From NCBI GenBank assembly GCA_002205965.3, contig NADL03000019.1:310001-374000 (forward strand): a DNA stretch of 64,000 nucleotides, read 5' to 3'. The notes beneath the pieces are model-generated. The model was given only the letters and a program-made list of their open reading frames with translations, searched no databases and was not told the DNA's origin. Positions 21,226 through 30,603 of this stretch are shown in pieces; position 1 is the first letter of the stretch; every line of letters starts with the position of its first letter. Source of the DNA: Kappaphycus alvarezii (Eukaryota > Rhodophyta > Florideophyceae > Gigartinales > Solieriaceae). A program made the position numbers and the translations under genes.

Positions 21226-21511
21226 CCGTGCTGTACCGTGCCGAATTGAATAAATCATCGAATCAGCGTTGCCACAGTTTGCAAGGTTTCCAGGCGTTTC
21301 CGGTAGCATCCAACAAAGTTCTAGATTAGGTGTACTGTTCTGGACGACCCTCTATCCCGTCTAGATTGGAATGGCGCCATCTAGAAAACACCAGTCCACG
21401 GCTCGATTTACCCGTCGGGCCCTTGGGAATGTTCCTAATCTACGCTCCGAAATAGCTCTGCCGGCCCCATTTCATTACCATACTCGTCAATCCCCCCGCC
21501 CATAAATCCTC

Positions 21512-21519
21512 TATAAATA
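21512..21519 (+). promoter_or_regulatory. TATA box of HSP20 copy B
   Basis: TATAAATA, 137 bp before the ATG. Confidence 0.55.
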
Positions 21520-21648
21520 TTACCCCAACAGGCTCATCGCGTCATCAGCGACCCCTCTCTCAAGACTCTGACAACACACGGACTACATACGCAGAACACC
21601 AAATCAAACTTAGCAACGTCTAACGCTACCAACTTAAGTACATACAAC

Positions 21649-22287
21649 ATGATGACCCTGTGCACCCCGACTCTGCACCCGTTTGACCTGTTCCCTGCTA
21701 TTGATGACCTCGCGCGCCATGCTCGCTCGGACTTCAAATACCAGAGGCGAACACCGGCTATCCGCGAGCCGTCCTATTCTTACGAATGGGAAAAGAACGG
21801 CGGTACGTTGGAGGTTGAGATGCCAGGTGTTCGGCCGGAGGACATCTCGGTGGAGGTGCAAGGGAGGAACCTGAAGGTGACCGGTAAGCGATACCGGGGT
21901 GTGGATCGGAAGACAGACGCGAAGAGGGTCAAGGCCATGGTGACGAGTGGGGACGGACCGAGTGAGGAGCTCGACAAGTCTGGGCAGAACGGTGGGACTG
22001 AGAACGACGGCTCGAACGTGAGGTCTCAGGCGGAGCGTCCAGAAAAGGGGGATGATGCACAGAACACTCCAGAGGAGAAAAGGAACACTGGCTTGGGTGA
22101 CGGTGAGGAGGCCGATGAAGGTAATGTGAACCGCCGATCAGTGGTAACCGTGTACAAGTCTGTGTTTCGGTTGAACAACATGATTGATCCTGAGAGAGTT
22201 GAAGTGGAGCGGTATCGTGATGGTGTTTTGCGGCTGTGCCTGGGAAGGATGGAAAGGGCGGAGGCACGGAAGATCGTTGTTAAATAG
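21649..22287 (+). CDS. HSP20-family small heat-shock protein, second copy
   Basis: Encodes exactly the same 212 residues as 14,428-15,066, including the acidic insertion at residues ~84-163. It retains its native upstream region with the inverted repeat and the TGTACA cluster, so if both copies are real this is the one with the ancestral promoter context. An AATAAA lies at 22,563-22,568. Confidence 0.93.
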   Translation: MMTLCTPTLHPFDLFPAIDDLARHARSDFKYQRRTPAIREPSYSYEWEKNGGTLEVEMPGVRPEDISVEVQGRNLKVTGKRYRGVDRKTDAKRVKAMVTSGDGPSEELDKSGQNGGTENDGSNVRSQAERPEKGDDAQNTPEEKRNTGLGDGEEADEGNVNRRSVVTVYKSVFRLNNMIDPERVEVERYRDGVLRLCLGRMERAEARKIVVK

Positions 22288-23060
22288 ACCGGAAAAGCGC
22301 TAGTTTCATAAGCGAATTGTTGCGTACCATTTTTTGGAAACCTCGCGGGTAGGCGACACTGGGAGTTGGCAACCCCGTGCTTGGTGATGTACCGAAGTGG
22401 AGGGATGAGCAAGAGAGGGTGCAAAGTATAGGAATGTAGTTGGGGGCGAAACGTGGAGAGGGCTCACTACTCATGGGCTTTACGAGTTAAGTACAGTAGA
22501 GTTGCGTGATGTGGGATGACGCGTGCTGGAGTAGCCAAGTGATGCAGCAATGTTTTGCGATGAATAAAGGCGTGCATGTCTGATTCACGGAAAGATTCAC
22601 GAGATTGCAGATGTGGTGATGTAATGTAATAGTGATGTCTCGTGCAGAGCGAGAAAAAAGAGTGGTTGGCGTACCCTAAGGACTCTTGTGTTTCACGGCG
22701 GCAATTTGGATTCATCTAAGGAATTGCAAGAGACAGCCCCACCAGGTGCTTCGAACAATGCTCTTAGTAGAAAAGACGGCTGCTCAGCGGGCACCAGCTG
22801 CATCAGCCGAGTGTTCCATTCCAGCTTGGGCTACATGGAGACTTGACGTTCGTTCCATTTGCAAGCGAAATCCTACACCCTTCTGTTGCCCTCTAGGGGC
22901 TCTAGCCGGGATGGGCTGAACATTTCATTTTCACCCAGTAAGAAGCCTACGTGGGCTATAAGCGGCGGGGGATGAAACCGCCGGTTTGCCTCTACAGGGT
23001 TCGTACTTCACCTTGCTGGAGGTAGTGGATGGGTAGGCAATGGTGGTGGATGAGAGATGG

Positions 23061-24265
23061 TTTGGGTATTTTATTCTTGGAATAAATATTCGACTCTATC
23101 GGATAGAGTCTATGTTGCAGTGGATGACAGCTCTTCTCTATTACGAGGGAATTCTTGTTTAAGATAGTCCAGTCAGCTCGGGAACTCAGCCTACATATCT
23201 CTCACAGTAAACAAACCCCACGTACCCCCGGGGGACGTGCTTCAATGTCCGATTAGCAGCAGATGCCGCACTGTACGACAACCAGCAGATGCTGTACTTT
23301 GCGGCAACTAAGCGCGAACCGAAAGGCATCGCACCTCGACTCAGGGAACACGGTCCGATGTTCAGTTTGCACCCCACCCATTGGGATTCTGAAAGAGAGG
23401 GTTCATGGGGTTGCTTTACTGCGAGTGGTGCGAAGGGTGGGCGTCCGATGAGCTTGTATTCAAACAATGTTACAAGATCTACAATGAGAATGATTCAGCA
23501 TTAGTCCTATGACCTTGTATTCAAACCATTTGGCAGGATCCACAGTGCGAATAGCTGAGCATTTGCACCAACTTAAATGTAGCTGGTAGCCCAGTCGAGC
23601 AGGCGGCGTTGGAAGCGACCATCAAGGCGGCGTGTCGAAGGAAAATACCCCGCACCCTGGAGTATTGGTTCCAAGGCTCGGCTGCGACGGTTGTGCCACC
23701 TCCCTGATCCCGGAAAACGAATCGGGGTGCCACCCCCCGAGCGCAGAAATAGGAGAGGGGACAAGCCTGTTGCTACCGTGTCATCCGGTTATAAACTGTT
23801 GGTATTTTCGTAGCGTACCAACGTGGACTGCTTTCCAGCTCGTGAGAGGGTTGAAGGTTCTCATTCTATGGCGGGCAGGAGCCAACCAGCTCACAAAGGT
23901 GATATCAAAGTAATCGGTGCCGGCGGCGGCGGCCGTGGCCCTGATGGCCGACCTCGTCTTGTGTTCCCTGTATGGACGGGTTTCGACGGCGTAATGCCTT
24001 GCGCCGAGGCTGAGATCGTTACCCAGCGCAGTAACCAGGTCATCGTGGCGTTCGATCCGCTGGGGCCGCATTTACAGTAGATGAGGTGGTCGCCGTGGAC
24101 GTCCAGGGTTTCCGGACACCAGATTCCTCGGCAGGGTGTTCCCGGTTCAGGCAATGGGGCCTCGCAAAAAGTAACTGAACCATACCGATGGGGGAAATTT
24201 GGGGTGTTTTTAAATGAAAATATGGTCAGCTGTTCCCTAAGGGAGCGGCTGAGCATATTTTTCAT
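23061..24265 (-). pseudogene. non-LTR fragment E1 with tail (copy B)
   Basis: Counterpart of 15,841-17,042: CCHC motif at ~24,125-24,185, FDITFV at ~23,905, C-terminal remnant down to ~23,590, tail core at 23,061-23,110. It differs from copy A by one-base indels, which change which short frames are open. Confidence 0.7.
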
Positions 24266-24743
24266 GCATTACCCGAAGTGTCGGATGCTAATGACAGTCT
24301 TCAACCCTTCCGTGGGAGGGCAGGGCAGTGGATCCATTCTTTGGCTCCCGCGAGTTTCATTGAGGCTTGGAACCCTTGTGTGCGGCAATCGCCCAAGGGA
24401 AGCTCGTCATAAATAAAACACGGACTGGGTCGGTCAGCTTCTTTTGCAATGGAGGATCAGAGCAAAAAGTACTAAAACGACTTCTCCTTTCCTTCTCTCC
24501 AAACTCCGCTTAGATTCCCCCTGCTAGAAGAGTCAGACGACGAATTAAACTACCCCATCATTCCCCCCAAAACGAAGCGTTTTTAGAGGCCGTCGAGATG
24601 AGTTCCATACGGGAAAATAGCGTGGGTGTATACTGCGAAAGTTGGAGGGCTGAGAGCTGATTTTTTGGAGGTAGGCGTCATTCCACGCGGGCAAAAGTGT
24701 GGGTGCTTTACTGCCTAGAGGTACTGACGGCTGTTTCCAGAAA

Positions 24744-25149
24744 GGGGGAAAGGTTTGGGTGTTTTACTCTTGGATATATTCGATCTATCCTAAATTTCCA
24801 GACAACCACAATGGAATCGAAAGGACATGCTGACGCAGTAATGGGGGAGGAGCTCCGCTCCCTAGAAGGCTACCTTAAGGCCAGCCATCGAGCAGGCCGC
24901 ATTGGACATGACGGCTGCTGCAGCGGGCCTTTGCATCATAACCCGCGAACTTTTCCGTGGCTCTCCATTGCTATCACGGCCACGTTCCTTGCCACGCCAT
25001 CTAACACCGTGCATGCATCTGGGTGCTAGAAAGTGAGGAGGAATACCTACGCACGAAGAACGAAAGGAAGCGGCGCTCTTGTAAGACAGCTGAATTGCGG
25101 TTTGGCCTTTGAGTAGGTGGCCCAGTCGGTCACTGCAGACGGCGGGCAT
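24744..25149 (-). pseudogene. non-LTR fragment E2 with tail (copy B)
   Basis: Counterpart of 17,521-17,930: stop at 24,862-24,864 and tail at 24,744-24,807, here with a 3-bp shorter ATATATT stretch. A frameshift relative to A fuses the upstream portion differently. Confidence 0.65.
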
Positions 25150-25604
25150 CCCTCACATAGCTTGCCTGCTTGGACCTGTTCGGATCTGAAAAAGTCGTTG
25201 AGTGGATGCTGGGGAAGGTCACTGTCTCAAGTCGCCGTAGCTTTACTATCCAACTCGACTATGCCCTTTTGCACACAATAGCCCGGCGAACCTACCAAAA
25301 TCCGAACTCAAACAACAACTAACGACAACACTAAAGGTAGCAGGTCATTCCTAGCCACAAATAAGTTAACCAACTGATAGTCCATCACTAGACCACACAG
25401 TAGTAAACTATCCAATTCCCCGATGAGACAGTAAGTACAAATCGCAATTCCTCGCAGCGCGTGAAATGGCGCTTGAATTGCCGGTAGCGCAACCGGAAGC
25501 AAAGGATTTAAACGAGAAATCTGTTTCCCTTTCATATTGATACGTAATATATCTAAAAGACTCGAAAGAATCATATCAACAAAATCAACGCGCTCAACCT
25601 CACT

Positions 25605-26204
25605 TTTTACGAAAGGTTATGATAGGGGTCAATCTTCGGGAAAGAGATACTCAGAACCAATTACCCAAGGAGGAGGTGTTGCAAGCGACAAAAGTGCTAC
25701 CGTGATAGTTTGAACGAATAAAAGGAGTGGATAAGGAAGAAAGTTGAGAGGGCTACAAGCAAGGAAAAAAAAGGGCAAGGTTTACCACTGTGCTCTGCGA
25801 ACAGGGTGGGAAAATTTGTTCTTGGGCTGAAGTTGACTTTGCACTTCCTACTACTCGGACTTGAGTTGAAGTTGTTTGCCAACTGCTTCACCTCTCCATG
25901 AGGAAGCAGTTTACTCAGCTTTATATAGACTTTTGGCTACCCCTTAAGTCCAAACAAAACTACAGAAGGTACCAGGAAATGCATAAAAAACCCTTTTTGT
26001 AGATGATATACTCTAAACAAAAGATACTTAAGAAATGAACAATCGATATGGTCCTCTTATTTCCCATTCTCTAGATCAGACCCAAACAACTCCTCCTAAT
26101 ATCTGCGGCCGGCTCAGAAATTCTATTTCCACCTAGGAGATATCTAAACCACTAAAGATGCCCCCATCCGGTTCCAGGCGTCGGTACTACTTGGTCCCTA
26201 CAGT
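25605..26204 (-). repeat. acidic-protein repeat family, copy I: conserved 3' region
   Basis: Read on the minus strand this aligns with 40,390-40,845 and 49,840-50,335. Shared landmarks are GTCTGATCTAGAGAA, then GAGTAAACTGCTTCC, GTAGCCCTCTCAACT and TTTTGTCGCTTG near the end. It stops close to TACCCCTATCATAACC/GACCCCTATCATAACC. It is non-coding and follows the acidic ORF directly. Confidence 0.75.
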
Positions 26205-26492
26205 TCAGCCACGGTCCCACCAATTCAACACTTCCCATGTCTCCCTCCCCTCATCCTCCTCGTCATCCTCCTCTTCCTTCTCTTCATCATCCTCCTCGTC
26301 AACCTCGTCGACTAATTCCGGGGCTGACCACTCCTCGAAGGTCTCCCCAGCTCCCTCCTCGACTTCCCACTCCTGCCCCTCACCTACCTCCTCCGCCTCA
26401 TCCTCGACGAACAAGCGACGCACGAATTCGATCACCTCCTTTTTGGTTTGCCGGCGTAGGTAGTCGTCATGGTCAGGAGGTCCGAAAGGAAT
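26205..26492 (-). pseudogene. acidic-protein ORF of the repeat family, copy I
   Basis: About 95 open codons on the minus strand. The N-terminus (GPPDHDDYLRRQTKKEVIEF) matches GPTDYDDYCRRMDGEWVREW of copy II, after which both become Glu/Asp-rich; this one ends NWWDRG. The position of the copy II ATG is ATT here, so the start is lost or miscalled. The plus-strand Ser/Pro ORF across the same bases is a shadow of the acidic codons. No known domain; small size and multicopy nature suggest a product of a short mobile element, or a gag-like protein. Confidence 0.5.
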
Positions 26493-26499
26493 TAGGGAA

Positions 26500-27036
26500 T
26501 GGAGTTTAGGGGCGGGGGTGGCGATTTTTGGAAATGAATTTGGATGGGCATAGTTTGTCCATTTTGGTCTGCTTTTGGGGAGTGGTAGGCAATTGAGGAT
26601 GCTTTGAATGGGTAGGGGAGAGGAGTGGTGAGTAAAATGATCGGGGACTTTTGAAACATGGAATAAAGGGGTTTAAATAGGCTCCCGAGGGCGCATAATA
26701 TAGATTTAGAATAGGTAAAAAATAAATCTACAAGGGAATTTGTAGTAGTTCATTTGCGCCCTTTTCTTAAAAAAACTAATTTGGAGAAGGAGGTAAGCGA
26801 AAAGGGAAAAAGAACTTGATTCGGGATCGATTTACAGGGGAGGATACAGCATAAAAATATCTAGATAAAATGAAAGTGAATTTGGAGAGGACCGCGGTAA
26901 AGATAAGCAAGGGTTAGGGGGGCAAGGAAGGACCAGAACTACAAGAAATTTCGGACAAGGGGAGGTAGTACAATAAATTAAAAGTCGGTAGATGACGGCG
27001 ACAAAAAAATCCGTTCCGATCCGCACGCGCCTAACA
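26500..27036 (-). repeat. presumed Ty3/gypsy 3' LTR, right boundary only
   Basis: On the minus strand the pol region runs into a G7 polypurine tract (27,037-27,044) followed at once by TGTTAGGCGCG, the classical PPT/TG junction that begins a 3' LTR. Downstream sequence has a TATA-like TATTTAAA. No second LTR is present in the window to define the far end, so the lower coordinate is a guess. Confidence 0.4.
26668..26681 (-). promoter_or_regulatory. TATA-like box before acidic ORF copy I
   Basis: The minus strand reads CCTATTTAAACCCC ~175 bp before the ORF. Copy II has CTATTTAAAG ~100 bp before its ATG. It also lies inside the presumed gypsy LTR, so it could be that element's promoter. Confidence 0.45.
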
Positions 27037-27044
27037 CCCCCCCG

Positions 27045-27760
27045 CACTTAGGTCGCACGTCCCGTCTCGTCCTCATTGCTCTTGTTTTTCTTGTGGCCGC
27101 TCTATCCATTCATCAAGGAGAGTATATGACTGAAAGGATATGGCAGTAACTGATTTCCGATATAGTGGGAGAGTGTGTACCGTGCGATTACCGGCTCAGC
27201 TCCTTGGTCAAGAGTTTCGTAGATCCTGCGTATGGTTTCATAGTGTTCTCTAATGAGCTACTCTTGGCGGAAGAAACGTAAGGTTCCCATAGGGGATATG
27301 GGACCAATCGATATTCCATATCAGGGGTAAGCTGTAACCTCTCAGTTGCACATCTTGGTTGTTCTTGAGAAATACGTAAATCGGCGCGATAACGTTCAGA
27401 TAGGTTTGCGACAAGTCTCCGATAGCTACTTTCCCATTCTTTCCTATAGAGTAATGATATATTACCTCCACAAACTCTGGACCTGCTTCCGTGGACCTTC
27501 CGTTTTGGAATGAAAATAGAACTCTTATTAATAGTCGGAAGTCTTCTTCGGGTAGCAACGGGTTGTTCAACGTTACGAAAAATAAGCATATATTAATGTA
27601 GAAATGGATGATTACGTGGAGTCGAAGTAGTACCGCGTAATCGAGATGATCCATTCCCAGGCTCTTTTTCCTCCCATAGGAATGATTCTATAGTTAAAGA
27701 TGAGTATGCCTCGTGGTTGCACATAGACCTGTGTGAGCAGGAATTATTCAGGCCTCTGAT
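27045..27760 (-). other. region between gypsy integrase and PPT
   Basis: Overlapping minus-strand ORFs (27,188-27,589 and 27,250-27,654) without recognisable domains. Probably the degenerate C-terminal extension of pol or a 3' untranslated part. Confidence 0.4.
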
Positions 27761-28680
27761 GGTAAGTGGCAAGGCGAAGTGCACGGATGGCCCTCTTTGA
27801 TTCTCTTTCCCTGAGCTTGAGCAGAGCTTTATAATGCGTGTGTCTTTCCTCCGTGACGATGCAAGGGTTTGAGTACTTTGTTTGGAAGGCCGGCCACTTC
27901 ACAGCCTGCTGCATTGATTTTCCATGTACTACAAGTAATCTGGAGCCGACTGAAAAGGGTTGGACTGGAGCGCCCTGCAACCTCATTTCTTGTCTGTGTT
28001 AACGCGCGGTGTGATCTCCAGCCTTTGGCCAGTAGTTCGACTTCTCTACTCTCTTCATCGATAATATTTGTTTCCATGTCTTTGACATTCTAGGAGCCTT
28101 CCGTACATTAGCTCGAATGGTGAGCGTCCACTTCTTCCTCTTCTTCGACGATAGCCGTATAACACTTTTGGTAAGGCATCTTCCCACTGGATTTCATTCT
28201 CCGACATAGTTTTCGATATTGCTCGTTTGATGGTTCCACCATCCTTCCGCTTTCCCGTTTGACATAGAGCGTATGCGAAACTGTCTTCAGAATCCCTTTC
28301 TCTTCCAAAAAACGAAGCAGTGAAGTTGCAGTAAAACAAAGGGCGTTATCCGAGATGATCCTTTTTGGAAGACCAAACGGTTCAATTATTTCTTTTTCGA
28401 TGAATCTCAGGACCACCTCAGCATTGCCTCCTCAACTGCAACTGCTATTGGCCATCCAGTAAGATTTCCACCCCTATAAGGAGATATTTGTTTCCGGAAG
28501 TTTCCTTGAATGGGCCGGCAAAGTCAAAGAAGGTTTCAAAAGACCGGAAACTGGAAAGCTTAGATTGTTATACTTTCGTATCGAGTGAATTTTTGACAGT
28601 TGTCGCAGCTTTTCACGAAATTATAGACGTCCTTATGGATACTGGGCCACCAGAATCTTCTCAATGATTTTTTGGTTTTT
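27761..28680 (-). pseudogene. pol: gypsy integrase domain
   Basis: Zinc region at ~28,570-28,650 (FWWPSIHKDVYNFVKSCDNC), core with DFAGPF (~28,515) and RIISDNALCFTATSLLRF (~28,340-28,400), and after further shifts the C-terminal FSVGSRLLVVHGK (~27,920). At least three frame breaks. Confidence 0.8.
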
Positions 28681-28959
28681 CGAGATCCAATGCCCTAACT
28701 CATCATGAAAAGTCCTCAAGATCTTCATTCTTTCTTTCAAAGGGGCCACTATTCGAGGACCGGCTTTAGTGTGTCGGAAGAGTTTCCCATTTCACAATGT
28801 AAAAGCCTTTTGATTCCTTGTACCTAATTTCTGTGTTCAAGATCAACCATTCTCATTTCTTCCATCGGGAATATCATTAGTCCGTGCATATTAGCTTCGT
28901 ACTGTTATCGTTAGGCACTTCCACCTCGGCAACTCCGACGATGTACTCGGAAGCTTTTT

Positions 28960-29460
28960 CATTTGGATCATTGGATCCATCAAGCGGGATAGGTAATCAG
29001 CAGACTGATTATTGAGTCCGGGTCTATACACAATTTCAAATGATATTCTGCGAAAATATAGGGCCATCGAACTAAGCGGTGATGTACATCTTTCTTTTGG
29101 AATGCCATCTTAAGTGCCAGGTGATCAGTTATCAAGACAAATTTCGAGTAATAAAAGGTACACGCGAAACTGTTTCAGTGCGAAGACAACGGCTAGTGCT
29201 TCTTTCTCGCAGACTGATTATCTCTTTTCCGCATCATTCAGAGTACGACTTGCGAATTGAACTGGGTGTAGTCTTCCGTTTTCATCTTTTTGGGACAAAA
29301 TGCACCCAAAGACCGTTCTGAGGCATCTGTCTCCACAACAATGGTCTCTTGAAATCTGGATATATGAGACTGGGGGACACATAGCTTATCTTTAAGCTCT
29401 TCAAATGCAATTCGCATTTCTTGTTCCAGTAAAATTTTCCGTTCTTGTAGTACTGGCATG
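28960..29460 (-). pseudogene. pol: gypsy RNase H domain
   Basis: Starts with AFEELKDKLCVPQSHI, then VVETDASERSLGA carrying the first catalytic Asp. After a frameshift LITDHLALKMAF is followed by RLVRWPYIFAEYHLKL, the usual RNase H end. Confidence 0.8.
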
Positions 29461-29929
29461 TAACGGCGCTGCTTTCTTGGCGAAATCTTTGATAAATCTT
29501 CTGTAATATGAGGAAATACAAAGAAGCTCGTCTTTGAAGCGGCCTTGGTGCCGACTTTATTTCATTTTCTCTGGATCCACTTTAATTCCCTCTTGATCGA
29601 CGATATGACCGAGTAATTGGAAAGAATTTTCGCAAAGAAGCATTTGCTCAACTTAATTTTCAGGCTGTATGCCGATATCCTCCAGCACTGTCTTGAATGC
29701 GATATGTGCTGATCCAAGGTTTTTGAGAATATCCACATCATTTATATAAACTCTTGCAAATGGAAGTCCTTTCAAAACCTCGTTCATCATTCTTTGGAAT
29801 GTAGCTGTTGCATCATGAGACCAAAAGGCATCACTTCGAACCTGAAGGTACCGGCTTTGCTGGTAAAAGTTGTTTTTTCCTTACATTTTCATCAACGGAA
29901 TCGTGTAGGGATATGATACAACACAGGAA

Positions 29930-30198
29930 TGTGGGTCGTAAAGATGTCCTCATGGCAGGGCAGGGGTTGCGCTAGGAGCGGAGCGTGCCTGGTGAGGGTT
30001 GCTGATTTGACGCGCATCCAGGCGTGTTTGCGGGTCGCGGAGGTTGATCGTCAGCGATCGGGCGTGGACCGGGACCAAAGACTGGCGGGGTTCATCCGCT
30101 GCAACTGCGAGTTGTGCAACAGGGCGTACTGCTTGGTCTAGTATCTACGGTACACTGAGGGCAGCAGACGTGCGAGAACGTGTAAGTCCTTTGAACTG
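29930..30198. other. GC-rich insertion inside gypsy RT
   Basis: About 270 bp, visibly GC-richer than its surroundings, lies between RT motif A (TGY, ending 30,199) and the next RT block (~29,925), replacing the short WQI-type linker. It has an open plus-strand frame (29,929-30,141) ending CNCELCNRAYCLV. No identifiable source, terminal repeats or target duplication. Confidence 0.6.
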
Positions 30199-30484
30199 CT
30201 AATAGCCAGTGTAAAGGTCAATTGAGGTGAAGCATCTCCCGTCCTTCAGGTCCTCGAAGATTTCCTCCATGTTTGGAATCGAACTCGATCGGGTATCATT
30301 TTTTGGTTCAATGGTCCGTAATAGACGCAAAGCGAAGTTTTCCATCTTTCTTGGTGCTACCACAACTGAAAATGACCATGGGGATGAAACTGGCCGAATA
30401 ATTTCATTTTCCAGCATGCTTGCAACATTTTCTGAGATAAATTGGTCATATTTTGGCGGTTGACGTCTAGACCTATGGAAAATT

Positions 30485-30585
30485 GCCGCATCAAAGAAAA
30501 TATCCAACATATTAACATCTTCCGAATTACATCTTCGAATTACTTCGGAAGATGTTAATATGTTGGATATTTTCTTTGATGCGGC
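30485..30585. repeat. perfect 42-bp inverted repeat (foldback)
   Basis: 30,485-30,526 is the exact reverse complement of 30,544-30,585, around a 17-nt loop. It lies where the gypsy RT N-terminus should continue, so the sequence beyond ~30,544 is an inverted copy of element sequence or a breakpoint. A fold-back read chimera is also possible. Confidence 0.9.
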
Positions 30586-30603
30586 TGCGGGAAGGCGCTG
30601 CAC

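Larger units (their letters stand above)
18573..25604 (+). repeat. tandem segmental duplication, copy B (empty site)
   Basis: A ~7.03-kb unit in the same orientation as copy A. It carries the intact pre-insertion site CTGTGTGCGCACTGG around 21,167-21,181. It contains its own HSP20, hairpins, TGTACA cluster and non-LTR fragments. The right end at ~25,604 lies within ~10 bp of the end of an acidic-protein repeat (25,611 onward), so that insertion may have defined or overwritten the breakpoint. Confidence 0.95.
27037..30603 (-). mobile_element. decayed Ty3/gypsy LTR retrotransposon (pol only)
   Basis: Minus-strand order RT, RNase H, integrase, PPT, LTR start, which is the gypsy order with integrase last. 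All domains are broken by stops and shifts, the RT has lost a catalytic Asp, a GC-rich 270-bp segment interrupts it, and the 5' side ends in a foldback at 30,485-30,585. Gag, protease and the 5' LTR are missing. The element is older than the copia insertion. Confidence 0.85.
29461..30603 (-). pseudogene. pol: gypsy reverse transcriptase domain, interrupted, active site mutated
   Basis: 30,199-30,470 encodes PPKYDQFISENVASMLENEI, RPVSSPWSF and FTSIDLYTGY (motif A, with Asp). Coding resumes below 29,925 with TTFTSKAGTFRFEVMPFGL and ATFQRMMNEVL. The catalytic motif reads YINDVDI at ~29,735-29,760, so the first Asp of Y-x-D-D is Asn. SYYRRFIKDFA ends the domain near 29,490. The Asp-to-Asn change would abolish polymerisation even without the shifts. 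Confidence 0.85.

Noticed and set aside
4595..25604. Repeat-induced point mutation acting on the duplication
   Set aside because: The two units are nearly identical and differ mainly by indels, not by C-to-T/G-to-A transitions, so RIP is not acting on this duplication.
26158..26463. Plus-strand Ser/Pro-rich ORF with long Ser runs
   Set aside because: It is the antisense of the Glu/Asp-rich acidic ORF; homology with copy II supports the minus strand only.
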